Shown here one piece after another: positions 1 through 6,445 of a stretch of DNA of 64,000 nucleotides. Each line of letters starts with the position of its first letter. The first letter of the stretch is position 1. Below the pieces are notes generated by a model, which worked only from the letters and a program-made list of their open reading frames with translations, had not been told where the DNA came from and made no database searches. The DNA comes from a virus, in IMG/VR virus record IMGVR_UViG_3300036851_000411, positions 18,134 through 82,133 of that record; one strand, 5' to 3'. The position numbers and the translations under genes were made by a program.

Positions 1-792
1 AAGCGATGGCGCGATCGCTCGCAGCGCTGGCGCGCGCCGGGCGACGTGTTCGACCCGCGTCGCTTCGCGGTCGATGGGATCGCCGACGACACCCGGCCGA
101 AGGAATTCGTCGAGCAGCATCACTACGCGGCGAGTTATCCGGCGGCCGTCTTTCGCGTCGGGCTGTTCGGTCCGCGGGCCGCGCTCGTCGGCGTCGCGGT
201 ATTCAGCGTCCCGCCACAGCAGGCCGCGCTCCCGAAGTGGACCGGCGTCACGTTAGGCGAGGGCGCGGCGGAGCTCGGCCGCTTCGTGCTCCTCGACGAC
301 GTGGGCTACAACGCCGAGACGTGGTTCCTCTCGCGCGCGTTTCGCCTCCTCCGAACGCACAAGCACTATCGACGCATCCTCTCCTACGCGGATCCGCTCG
401 AGCGCCCGGAGATCGCGAAGCCCGCGCACTGGGGAACGGTCTATCAGGCGGCGAACGCAACGTTTGCGGGTCGATCGGAAGCCCGGTGGCAACACATTGC
501 GCCGACAGGCGAGGTCGTCAGCCGGCGGATGCTCAACAAGATCCGCCAGGGCCATCAGGGATGGCAGTATGGAGTCGACTGGCTGAGAGAGCGCGGCGCG
601 CCAGTGCAGGGAACTGCCGAGCCGTCCCGTGGATGGGTCGATCGGGTGCTCTCAGCGTGGCGACGTGTGTACCACCCCGGCAACCTCGCCTATGTGTTCG
701 GGCTCGACGATCGCGCGAAGTCGGCGCTCCGGACGCTCCACGCTGGTGGGTTACCCTACGTGCGCCCTGCGGCGGCTTGTGTGCAATGGTAG
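1..792 (+). CDS. Mom-like DNA adenine modification protein (5' partial)
   Basis: The reading frame is open to the window edge, so the true start is probably upstream; a GTG at 46 is the first start inside. The protein contains VEQHHY near the start, LVGVAVFS, an ELGRF..L...N.ETWFL block, ILSYADP and GTVYQAAN..F.GRS. This order is shared with the phage Mu Mom family (known family: GNAT-like fold, adds an acetamido group to adenine in phage DNA to block restriction). Assignment is by pattern recall, not by alignment. It is followed by a cluster of overlapping early genes. A plain GNAT acetyltransferase is the alternative. Confidence 0.72.
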   Translation, partial: KRWRDRSQRWRAPGDVFDPRRFAVDGIADDTRPKEFVEQHHYAASYPAAVFRVGLFGPRAALVGVAVFSVPPQQAALPKWTGVTLGEGAAELGRFVLLDDVGYNAETWFLSRAFRLLRTHKHYRRILSYADPLERPEIAKPAHWGTVYQAANATFAGRSEARWQHIAPTGEVVSRRMLNKIRQGHQGWQYGVDWLRERGAPVQGTAEPSRGWVDRVLSAWRRVYHPGNLAYVFGLDDRAKSALRTLHAGGLPYVRPAAACVQW

Positions 793-836
793 CATATGGT
801 ATTATTCGTGTGTCGTCAGCCAGTGAGTGTTATCAT

Positions 837-1043
837 ATGCGCCAGTCATCGACTGTGCCCCTCAGCGCCGAACAAGTGAACGCGATCCTCGCGCGCGCTG
901 CCGGCGATATCGATGTTTGCGAGAACCCGCCGGGGCGGAATACGTCCGCGGTGCTCGCGGTGTTTGGCTTTGCTGCGCATCGGAGCGTCGACCAGGCAGC
1001 CGACGCCGAGGCGATGCTCGACGCGCTGGAGAGCGACAGGTGA
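837..1043 (+). CDS. Small hypothetical phage protein (68 aa)
   Basis: ATG start with no clear ribosome-binding site; the sequence just upstream (795-836) holds two TATTAT/TTATCA-type AT-rich boxes, so a promoter close to the start is possible. The product is a short soluble helical-looking protein with a single Cys and an acidic C-terminus. Its stop overlaps the GTG of the next gene (GTGA), which makes it the first member of a chain of translationally coupled small genes. No family recognised. Confidence 0.55.
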   Translation: MRQSSTVPLSAEQVNAILARAAGDIDVCENPPGRNTSAVLAVFGFAAHRSVDQAADAEAMLDALESDR

Positions 1044-1267
1044 GAATCGAGCCGATGGAGTGCGCTGGCGGGTCCGCCGTCGTCGTGCATGCCGCCGACG
1101 GCGAGCCAGCGCTCCTCATCGCCGAGCGCGATGGATTGCTCATGTGGATGGAGGTGCGGCGCGGCTATCGTCGGAGCGCCCACAGTCGACGCGCGGGGCT
1201 CGCGAGCGCGGCGGCGAAACGGAACCGCGCCAACCCCGACGCTGTGGCGACCTTGCCAACCCCATGA
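1040..1267 (+). CDS. Small hypothetical phage protein (75 aa)
   Basis: GTG start overlaps the previous stop by 4 nt, and its own TGA overlaps the next ATG. The N-terminal half looks like a small beta-sheet domain (AVVVHAADGEPALLIAERDG then LLMWMEVR) and the C-terminal third is Arg/Ala-rich and basic. No recognised family. The tight overlaps on both sides are the main support. Confidence 0.5.
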   Translation: MRIEPMECAGGSAVVVHAADGEPALLIAERDGLLMWMEVRRGYRRSAHSRRAGLASAAAKRNRANPDAVATLPTP

Positions 1268-1737
1268 CACCGCGTAGAATGCCCGCGGTGCCCCGCAAGC
1301 CACTCGGCCCCAAGCCCAAGTTCCCGAAGCAGAACCTCGGTGCGCGCGACGCGCAGATCAGCGTGCGACGTGCGAACCTTCACGAGCCACTGCTCGCCCG
1401 CGAGCGCACGGGGCTCAAGCCGGTCGACATCATCCGGCGCGACCTCCTCCGCTTCTGGACGGCGGCCGACGACAGCGCCTCCCGGCTCGCCCTCTCACGC
1501 GAGGATCTCGAGAAGATCGGCAAGGCGATTGCGGGGGTGGCGTTCGACGATCCGAAGCACGCGCGCATGCTGCCGGCGTTCGTGGCGGCGGAGCTCGGCG
1601 ACGATGACCCAATCGTCGATCGACTCAAGGGCGCGGGAAGCGGGGCATGGCCGCTCGCGGTCCTGTACGGCGTGATCGATGCAGCCGATCGCGCGTGGAA
1701 CAATGGCATGGCGAGAGATGAGAAGGGCGATGCCTGA
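1264..1737 (+). CDS. Hypothetical phage protein (157 aa)
   Basis: The ATG start overlaps the upstream TGA. It has a basic, Pro/Lys-rich N-terminus followed by a helical region with many acidic residues (DLEKIGKAI, DDPKHARMLPAFVAAELGDDDPIVD) and an AWPLAVLYGVIDAADRAW C-terminal helix. Family unknown. The gene lies in the coupled early-gene row, where phages keep replication accessory or host-takeover proteins. Confidence 0.6.
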   Translation: MTPRRMPAVPRKPLGPKPKFPKQNLGARDAQISVRRANLHEPLLARERTGLKPVDIIRRDLLRFWTAADDSASRLALSREDLEKIGKAIAGVAFDDPKHARMLPAFVAAELGDDDPIVDRLKGAGSGAWPLAVLYGVIDAADRAWNNGMARDEKGDA

Positions 1738-2062
1738 CGATCGCGATGAAGAGCGCCGTCACCTCCGGCTCGAAAAGTCTGACGCCCGCGACGAGACCGA
1801 GCCGCGTCCAATTCGCGAACGGCCGCCGATCGTGACCATTGATCCGGCGACACTGCGCGGGTACTCGGAGATGCGTGCGATCGGGCTCAGGGTCACGCAG
1901 GCCGCGGAGCCCGGCGGTGGTCACGGTTGGGTCGGATGGGTCGCAACGTGCGATGCATTTCCGGGTCTGGAAGGTCTCGGTGATATGCCGGACTACGCAA
2001 TCGGCTCGCTCCTCTCCAAAGTGATCGATCGGTACCACGCGCTGGAGAATGAGCGTGGCTGA
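1730..2062 (+). CDS. Hypothetical phage protein (110 aa)
   Basis: ATG at 1730 overlaps the end of the previous gene by 8 nt. The first 40 residues are highly charged (RDEERRHLRLEKSDARDETEPR). The rest resembles a small HicB-like fold: a GLRV strand, then a VGWVATCDAFPGLEGLGDMPDYAIGSLLSKVIDRY segment. The 'CDAFPGLEGLG' turn is reminiscent of the HicB 'PdLPGc.t.G' signature, but no HicA partner is adjacent. Function unassigned. Confidence 0.6.
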   Translation: MPDDRDEERRHLRLEKSDARDETEPRPIRERPPIVTIDPATLRGYSEMRAIGLRVTQAAEPGGGHGWVGWVATCDAFPGLEGLGDMPDYAIGSLLSKVIDRYHALENERG

Positions 2063-2408
2063 GACCGTGGTGCCCAACGACCAACCGAGCCGCGATCTCG
2101 ACTTCGCCGTCGCTCGCGCGATGGGCATCGAGCTGCAGCAGCTGCCGGGCGAAAGCGAGCCGAGTGTCGTCGAGCGAACGGTCGCGGGTGCGGTGCGTTC
2201 GCTGGCGCGTGTTCGCGGCTACTCCGGAGACGAGCGCTATCTCGGGGATCTCCTGCGGTTCCTGGTGAACAAGGGATGGACGTTCTCGTTCGGTCGCGAG
2301 CTCGACGGATGGCACGCGGCCATCCCGCTCGTTCAGGTCCGGATGCGCGGCGATTCGCTATCGGTGCTGCTCTGCGCCGTGATCGTCGCCGTGACCGAAG
2401 CGCGATGA
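2049..2408 (+). CDS. Hypothetical phage protein, NinX/DUF2591-like in outline
   Basis: 119 aa, ATG overlapping the previous gene by 14 nt. The opening segment RDLDFAVARAMGIELQQLP, followed later by LVNKGWTFSFGRELDGWHAAI, recalls small phage proteins of the DUF2591 type, which begin 'LD..VA.A.G' and present a solvent-exposed W-rich strand. That similarity is recalled, not tested. A typical early-region hypothetical. Confidence 0.6.
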   Translation: MSVAETVVPNDQPSRDLDFAVARAMGIELQQLPGESEPSVVERTVAGAVRSLARVRGYSGDERYLGDLLRFLVNKGWTFSFGRELDGWHAAIPLVQVRMRGDSLSVLLCAVIVAVTEAR

Positions 2409-2653
2409 CGATGGCCCCGCGGCTCTCGCCCGAGATGCACGCTCGGATCATCGCCGAATTGCGACGGCGGCTCCAGAGCGCGATCGAGCGAGCGGCGCGC
2501 GAGGGGTGCGACACGCCGGTGATCCACATGAGCGCCGAGCGGCGATGTGGCGCGGTGGGCGTCGACGAGGAAGGGCATTGCCTGCGGTGCGGCCTCGTGC
2601 CTCCCGAAGAGGACACCGAGACCGAGTGCCCACCGGGCTTCTTCGACAGTTAG
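2405..2653 (+). CDS. Small cysteine-rich hypothetical protein (82 aa)
   Basis: The ATG overlaps the previous TGA. It has a helical N-terminal half (HARIIAELRRRLQSAIERAAR), then a C-terminal half with Cys in RRCGAVGVDEEGHCLRCG, a CxxC-containing arrangement suggesting a zinc knuckle. It is the last gene of the early block; a long non-coding control region follows directly. Confidence 0.6.
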   Translation: MTMAPRLSPEMHARIIAELRRRLQSAIERAAREGCDTPVIHMSAERRCGAVGVDEEGHCLRCGLVPPEEDTETECPPGFFDS

Positions 2654-2785
2654 AAGGCTGTGCGGCAACGCTCAGACGGCTGTGCGGCGACGGAACGGCA
2701 GCGCCACGAGTCAGAGCCGGCATGTACGGGCAATGCCAAGCCGTACAAGGCGTTACGCGAGGTGTGGTGTCACACGCTCGTACAC

Positions 2786-2821
2786 TGTTGCAACACGTGT
2801 TGCACACAATGTTGCACAAAG
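2786..2821 (+). repeat. Three 12-bp iterons containing TGTTGCA
   Basis: TGTTGCA occurs at 2786, 2798 and 2810, exactly 12 bp apart, and once inverted (TGCAACA) at 2847-2853. A regular spacing near one helical turn on an AT-rich background is typical of initiator or repressor binding arrays. Confidence 0.75.
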
Positions 2822-2823
2822 TG

Positions 2824-2843
2824 ATGTGAAACATATTTCACAT
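2824..2843. promoter_or_regulatory. Inverted repeat, likely operator
   Basis: Perfect 8-bp arms ATGTGAAA and TTTCACAT separated by CATA, located between the iterons and a TATAAT box at 2859-2864. Size and symmetry fit a dimeric regulator site. Confidence 0.6.
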
Positions 2844-2906
2844 GCATGCAACACCGTGTATAATCAACGGTGGGTGGCGGCCGAATCATTCAGTCGTCAC
2901 TCGGAA

Positions 2907-3000
2907 GGAGCGTGGGGGATTCGAACCCTCGGCCCGGTGCGCTAACACCGGACGCCTCATTGATAGTGAGGTGCTTTCAGCCAGACTCAGCCAACGCTCC
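2907..3000 (-). tRNA. Type II (serine-like) tRNA with an AUC anticodon
   Basis: Read on the minus strand: acceptor GGAGCGT pairs perfectly with ACGCTCC. The D-arm is serine-like (TGGCTGAG...GAAAGCA). The anticodon stem CCTCA/TGAGG is perfect with loop CTATCAA. A long variable arm has CCGGTG/CACCGG. The T-arm is GAGGG-TTCGAAT-CCCCC with one A.C mismatch. U33 and A37 are normal, so the anticodon is ATC, which would read GAU (Asp) on a serine-type body. No CCA is encoded and the discriminator base is T, not the usual serine G. It may be a divergent functional phage tRNA or a decaying one. Confidence 0.72.
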
Positions 3001-3287
3001 GCCTTCAGGAACTCGGGCCGGTCGAGGGATCACTCCTTCGGCCGGTTCGTGCATCTACCACCGTCGCTCACGAACATTTGAAGGGCTGGGCGACAGGTGG
3101 CGGCACAAGCATGCTAATACATAGTGTGGATCTTCGCAAAGCGTACAAATGAACGGGTGACAAACCTAACCGTCATGAATGCAACGTGTTACAACCCATT
3201 CACCGGCCGGCGCTAGAAGTCGTTGTCACGCGTTGGGTTGTTTCATCTCGCCACCCCAGTATAGGTGCCGCCGCAAGCGCGCGGTAT

Positions 3288-3301
3288 TGACGCTAGCGTC
3301 A
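3288..3301. promoter_or_regulatory. 14-bp perfect palindrome
   Basis: TGACGCTAGCGTCA is its own reverse complement and lies in the non-coding control region, 59 bp before the DnaA box. It is a plausible dimer-binding site with no recognised owner. Confidence 0.5.
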
Positions 3302-3359
3302 GATAGATAGACTACTGGTGCGACGACGAGCCGCTTCTCTGAAGAAGTGGGCTTAGGCG

Positions 3360-3368
3360 TTATCCACA
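3360..3368 (+). promoter_or_regulatory. Perfect DnaA box
   Basis: TTATCCACA matches the consensus DnaA box exactly; a weaker inverted relative, TGTGGATC, lies at 3125-3132. It sits immediately before a parS-like palindrome. Confidence 0.65.
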
Positions 3369-3369
3369 T

Positions 3370-3385
3370 TGTTTCACGTGAAACG
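3370..3385. promoter_or_regulatory. parS: parS-like ParB binding site
   Basis: TGTTTCACGTGAAACG matches 15 of 16 bases of the widely conserved chromosomal parS (TGTTTCACGTGAAACA). It is 1 nt from a perfect DnaA box. No parA or parB gene is visible in the window, so host ParB would be the candidate ligand. Confidence 0.65.
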
Positions 3386-3419
3386 TTCATAACTCCACGC
3401 TGGAGACCCGGCGGATCTA

Positions 3420-3450
3420 TTGCGGATTATGCTTTAATCACATAATCTGA
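3420..3450 (+). promoter_or_regulatory. Phage regulon site 1 (variant)
   Basis: TATGCTTTAATCACATA at 3428-3444 is a three-mismatch version of the 17-bp near-palindrome found in front of the other phage transcription units, with TTGCGG just upstream and TAATCT at the position of a -10 box. It points to the operon starting around 3509. Also readable as an extended -10 (TGCTTTAAT). Confidence 0.5.
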
Positions 3451-3481
3451 GCGCGCACCTGGCGACCGCCACGGTGCGCGC
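3451..3481 (+). other. Strong hairpin directly downstream of site 1
   Basis: Nine-base arms GCGCGCACC and GGTGCGCGC enclose a second small stem TGGC/GCCA. It would be at the extreme 5' end of the transcript from the preceding promoter. There is no T-run, so it is more likely an mRNA-stabilising or attenuating structure than a terminator. Confidence 0.45.
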
Positions 3482-3508
3482 GCTGCGTTCGGGCACCTCG
3501 CCGAGGCA

Positions 3509-3712
3509 GTGCGCTCCGGACACGACGCCCCCGGCTCCCACGAGTGCGGGGGCGTCGATGGCCTCTACTCGGTCTGGTGGAGCGGCGCGTGCCACGGCGA
3601 CATCCTGCACCTCGTCCTATCCGACGAAGCCAGCGAGCGAAGCGCACGGCGCTCGATGCGATACGACGCAGGCCTGCCGTTCCGCTGGAGCTCTGCGAGG
3701 CGGGTGGGAGTG
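3509..3712 (+). pseudogene. Coding-like segment in a different frame from the following gene
   Basis: In this frame, from GTG 3509, codons end almost always in G or C. The peptide reads like a real domain (GLYSVWWSGACHGD, then ILHLVLSDEASERSARRSMR). After about 3705 the coding character moves to the +1 frame used by the metallopeptidase, although this frame has no stop until 4361-4363. It may be the N-terminal part of one protein joined by a frameshift, a separate overlapping gene, or a sequence error. Confidence 0.4.
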
Positions 3713-4275
3713 AGTTTGCCCCGGCGCTCGATGTGGCCACGTGGCTCCGCGACACGTTCGTCACCGAAGGCTCGCCGCTCTACAACGAGGACCACAAGCA
3801 CCTCGCCTTCGCGGCGATCGGCGTGCTGTGGACCAACGTTGCGAACTCAGGGCAGCAGCGCACGGTGCTCGCGACCGCGGAGATGCCGACGCCCAAGGGT
3901 GCGCGGTGGACGATCGCGCGCGCCAAGTATCAGCTGGCGCAATGGTTCGGCGACGTGCCGGACTTCGTCATCACGCTGTCGGCGCCGCTCCTCTCGGACG
4001 TGGATGACGCAACGTTCTGTGCGGTCCTCGAGCACGAGCTCTATCACTGCAGCCAGGCGCGGAATGAGTTCGGCGCGCCGAAGTGGCATCTCGATGGCTC
4101 GCCGGTCTTCGGGATCCGTGGTCACGATGTCGAGGAGTTCGTGTCGATCGTCGCGCGCTACGGTGCTGGAGCGACGCGGGTCGGTGCCCTCGTCCAGGCC
4201 GCCCAGCAACGACCGCTCGTCCAGGCGGCATCGATCGTTGGTGCCTGCGGGACGTGCATCGCGAGGGCCGCATGA
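3544..4275 (+). CDS. Putative phage zinc metallopeptidase
   Basis: The convincing part starts around 3710 (ALDVATWLRDTF) and continues through FAAIGVLWTNV, WARAK-like and QWFGDVPDFVITLSAPL blocks. These lead to EHELYHC, an HExxH-type zinc site near residues 163-169, and then GHDVEEFV. This arrangement is that of the putative phage metallopeptidase family. The first ~55 residues from GTG 3544 are Arg-rich and unlike coding sequence, so the start is uncertain. It overlaps the next gene by 4 nt. Substrate unknown. Confidence 0.72.
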   Translation: MRGRRWPLLGLVERRVPRRHPAPRPIRRSQRAKRTALDAIRRRPAVPLELCEAGGSEFAPALDVATWLRDTFVTEGSPLYNEDHKHLAFAAIGVLWTNVANSGQQRTVLATAEMPTPKGARWTIARAKYQLAQWFGDVPDFVITLSAPLLSDVDDATFCAVLEHELYHCSQARNEFGAPKWHLDGSPVFGIRGHDVEEFVSIVARYGAGATRVGALVQAAQQRPLVQAASIVGACGTCIARAA

Positions 4276-4409
4276 GGCGTCGGTCACCCGAGGAGTCGCT
4301 CGACCGGGCCTTGAAGTGGTTGATCGCCGCGTTGGTGGTCAACGCTGTCGCAGCGGTCGTTAAAGCGGTGATCGCGGTGGGCGTCCTGTTCGGCTGGTGG
4401 GGCCGATGA
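4272..4409 (+). CDS. Small membrane protein (45 aa)
   Basis: ATG overlaps the metallopeptidase stop. After a basic N-terminus (MRRRSPEES) comes one long hydrophobic helix (ALKWLIAALVVNAVAAVV and on to the C-terminus), giving a single-span protein. Function unknown. Confidence 0.55.
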   Translation: MRRRSPEESLDRALKWLIAALVVNAVAAVVKAVIAVGVLFGWWGR

Positions 4410-4477
4410 GGCCCTGCCGTGCTGGCATCTCCACGCTGCCGCTGCGGCGTGACCTGGGCGCGACGGGCCGCGGCTGA
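4406..4477 (+). CDS. Tiny coupled ORF (23 aa)
   Basis: MRPCRAGISTLPLRRDLG... is bracketed by an ATGA overlap with the upstream gene and a TGATG overlap with the downstream DUF2280 gene. The exact fit into the coupled chain is the only support; it may serve just to carry ribosomes to the next start. Confidence 0.35.
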   Translation: MRPCRAGISTLPLRRDLGATGRG

Positions 4478-5034
4478 TGGCGACACTCGTGGACGAAGTC
4501 AAAGCCTTCATCGTGCAGCGACTTGCGTGTTGGGATAGCCCGAAGCAGGTCGCCGCGGCCGTCACCGAAGAATTCCGCATCAAGATGGACCGGCGTCAGG
4601 TCGAGAAGTACGACGCCACTCGGGCGGGGAAGAAGCCGGCGAAGAAGTGGGTCGCACTGTTCACGGCGACTCGCAACCGATTCGAGGACACGATCGACGA
4701 GATCCCCGCGGCGAAGAAGGCGGTCCGCGTTCGCCGGCTCGATCGCATGGCGCTCAAGGCGGAAGAGTCGGGGAACTTCCCGCTCGCGAAGGAGCTCCTC
4801 GAGACGGTCGCGAAGGAGGTTGGCGGGGCGTTCACCAACCGGCGCGAGCTGACGGGCGCTGGTGGCGGACCAATTCAGGCGAAGGTCGATGGCGTGTTGT
4901 CGGCCGAGGAGATGGCGGCGCGGCTTCGCACGCTGCTCGATCGCACGACCGCGGTGGTGCACTCGGCGCCGGCCGTGGTCGCGCCACCCATCGCCCAACC
5001 TCCATCGATTCCTCCAGCGGCGGTGTCGCCATGA
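4477..5034 (+). CDS. DUF2280 phage protein, possible small terminase
   Basis: 185 aa. Residues ~8-75 (VKAFIVQRLACWDSPKQVAAAVTEEF, then RRQVEKYDATRAGKK and WVALFTATRNRF) match the DUF2280 pattern seen in phages, often near terminase genes. The fold is probably a DNA-binding helix-turn-helix: a CWDSPKQVAAAV helix pair, then a DRRQVEKY recognition-like helix. The tail is Pro/Ala-rich. No other small terminase was found for this phage, so it could fill that role although terL is 3.3 kb downstream. Confidence 0.7.
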   Translation: MATLVDEVKAFIVQRLACWDSPKQVAAAVTEEFRIKMDRRQVEKYDATRAGKKPAKKWVALFTATRNRFEDTIDEIPAAKKAVRVRRLDRMALKAEESGNFPLAKELLETVAKEVGGAFTNRRELTGAGGGPIQAKVDGVLSAEEMAARLRTLLDRTTAVVHSAPAVVAPPIAQPPSIPPAAVSP

Positions 5035-5040
5035 CCCGCG

Positions 5041-5688
5041 ATGCGAGGCGTTGACGTATGCGCACTTCGCTGCGAAGGGCCGATCGCCGGCCGGTTCGCC
5101 GGCTTCGACTGGTGTGCTGCTCACCTCGACCGCGTCCGCGCCATCGCGGCCGACGCTGGAGTTATTGAGATGCCGGAGATCCGCGTGCCCATCGAGCGCG
5201 TGTACCAGATGAAGCCGTGCGAGAAGTGCGAGCGGCTCTTTCAGCCGAGTGGGCCGCGGTCGACCGAGTGTAAGCGCGAGAACTGCGCGTCGGCTACTGC
5301 AGCCCTGCACGCGGCGATCGAGCGCAACACGAGCAGCAACGGCGAGACGCCAACCATCACGGAGGATCTGCCGGATGCGCCCAAGCCAAAACGGAAGCGA
5401 CCCGCGGCAAAGGCGAAGGCTGCGCGATCGGTGAGGCGACCGGTGAAACGGTCGGTGAAGCGAACGAAGGTTGTCGTTAGGCCGCGCCGCGCTAAGCCGT
5501 CGATCGGTCTGACGAGCGTGGGCCCCGTGCTCGGTCTCATCGAGCAGTTCGGGCTGGACTACTATCTCGGCACGGCGGTGTGTCGCGTCCTCGAGAGGGA
5601 TGACGGCGACGAGATCGAGAACCTCATGGACGCGCGGTTCTACCTCGACCGCGCGATCGAGCTGCGCCAAGCGGAAGCGAACGCGTGA
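5041..5688 (+). CDS. Zinc-finger/basic linker/DUF3310-like protein
   Basis: 215 aa in three parts. Residues ~55-85 contain CEKC...C...C spacing (KPCEKCERLFQ, TECKRENC), likely a zinc site. Residues ~115-155 are a Lys/Arg/Ala/Val-rich histone-like linker. The C-terminus (GLIEQFGLDYYLGTAVCRVL then ENLMDARFYLDRAIEL) resembles DUF3310, a small phage domain sometimes called nucleotide kinase. The combination is unusual. It overlaps the next gene by 4 nt. Confidence 0.62.
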   Translation: MRGVDVCALRCEGPIAGRFAGFDWCAAHLDRVRAIAADAGVIEMPEIRVPIERVYQMKPCEKCERLFQPSGPRSTECKRENCASATAALHAAIERNTSSNGETPTITEDLPDAPKPKRKRPAAKAKAARSVRRPVKRSVKRTKVVVRPRRAKPSIGLTSVGPVLGLIEQFGLDYYLGTAVCRVLERDDGDEIENLMDARFYLDRAIELRQAEANA

Positions 5689-5885
5689 AGCCATCCATCG
5701 GCACCGCGGGGGATCACCCGCCCGGCTCACACGCGGCGAAGCGGCAGGGATGCACGTGCCCGATGCCGGAGAACCAATACGGGCACGGGACGCGGCCGAC
5801 GTACCTGTCACGGCCAGAGCAGGCGGTGTTCGTCGTCGCGCCCGACTGCCCGATCACCGCGCATCAGGAACTGGCGACCCGATGA
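5685..5885 (+). CDS. Small Cys-containing phage protein (66 aa)
   Basis: GTG start overlaps the previous stop. It contains GDHPPGSHAAKRQGCTCPMPEN and a later CPIT, a pattern common in small phage proteins that resemble the N-terminal CxC...N...G zinc segment of host-derived helicase regulators. No function assigned. Confidence 0.6.
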   Translation: MKPSIGTAGDHPPGSHAAKRQGCTCPMPENQYGHGTRPTYLSRPEQAVFVVAPDCPITAHQELATR

Positions 5886-6442
5886 GCGTCGATCCCAACG
5901 ACCACATGGGCCTCCTCTACTGGGAAGCGGCGCAGATGGCGCGCACCTACGGGCGGCCAGTGTCGGAGCTCGTGGGCTCGGGCTATCTCGGCCTCGCGCG
6001 CGCGGCGCGGCGGTTCGATCCGTCGTTAGGCCTCGCGTTCGCGACGTTCGCCGTCCCGCACATCCGCGGCGCGATCCTCGACGGGCTTCGTGCTGAGCAG
6101 CCGAGAGGGAAGCGCTACGGCCGTCGTGCGCACATCTCCCTCGAGTCGCTCCTGACGTTGCCGCCGGCCGCGATGCCTCCGCGCCTCGCCGACGCACTGA
6201 CGACGAACCCCGACTATGGGGCAGCGGTGGACCGTGAGCGGCGCGCCTCACGCGTGCGCCGCGCCGTCGACGCGCTCAAGCCCCGACCACGCGCAGCGAT
6301 CCATGCGCATTTCTGGGGCGATGGGCCGTCGGCGCTCGCGGCGCGCTGGGGATGCACGATCGCCAACATCTCACACATGAAGCGCCGGGCGCTTGCGCGC
6401 CTCGCCCGCATGCTGGCGCCGCTCGCGCCGGAGGGTGCCTAA
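5882..6442 (+). CDS. Phage-encoded sigma-70 family factor
   Basis: 186 aa. Residues ~29-62 (LVGSGYLGLARAARRFDP, then GLAFATFAVPHIRGAILDGLR) match sigma-70 region 2, with the core-binding helix, the -10 recognition helix and the W/I-RGAI segment. The C-terminus (LKPRPRAAIHAHFWGDGPSALAARWGCTIANISHMKRRALARL) fits region 4, an HTH for -35 recognition. Regions 1 and 3 are reduced, as in FliA/SigB-type or phage late sigma factors. It overlaps the upstream gene and lies before the structural genes, so it is a good candidate for reading the repeated phage promoters. That link is inference. Confidence 0.82.
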   Translation: MSVDPNDHMGLLYWEAAQMARTYGRPVSELVGSGYLGLARAARRFDPSLGLAFATFAVPHIRGAILDGLRAEQPRGKRYGRRAHISLESLLTLPPAAMPPRLADALTTNPDYGAAVDRERRASRVRRAVDALKPRPRAAIHAHFWGDGPSALAARWGCTIANISHMKRRALARLARMLAPLAPEGA

Positions 6443-6445
6443 ACC

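Larger units (their letters stand above)
2654..3420. other. Non-coding control region, candidate replication/partition origin
   Basis: No convincing protein gene lies between the early block and the metallopeptidase. The stretch contains three 12-bp iterons, an 8+8 inverted repeat, a TATAAT box (2859-2864), a minus-strand tRNA, an 8-bp inverted pair ACAACCCA/TGGGTTGT (3191-3198, 3234-3241), a 14-bp palindrome, a hairpin (3329-3353), a perfect DnaA box and a parS-like site. It is visibly more AT-rich than its surroundings. The mix of iterons, DnaA box and parS suggests an origin or partition site. This is inference: no replication gene is adjacent. Confidence 0.55.

Noticed and set aside
795-838. 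Two AT-rich boxes resembling the 17-bp phage site
   Set aside because: Only half-matches (TATGGTATTAT and TTATCATATG); too degenerate to count as regulon sites, though promoter activity is possible.
6-1043. A 345-residue open frame overlapping the Mom-like gene
   Set aside because: Highly Arg-rich shadow of the real frame; only its last ~68 codons (837-1043) look like a gene.
4360-5811. 483-residue minus-strand open frame
   Set aside because: Arg/His-rich complement of the DUF2280 and DUF3310-like genes; no motif and opposite to the coupled plus-strand row.
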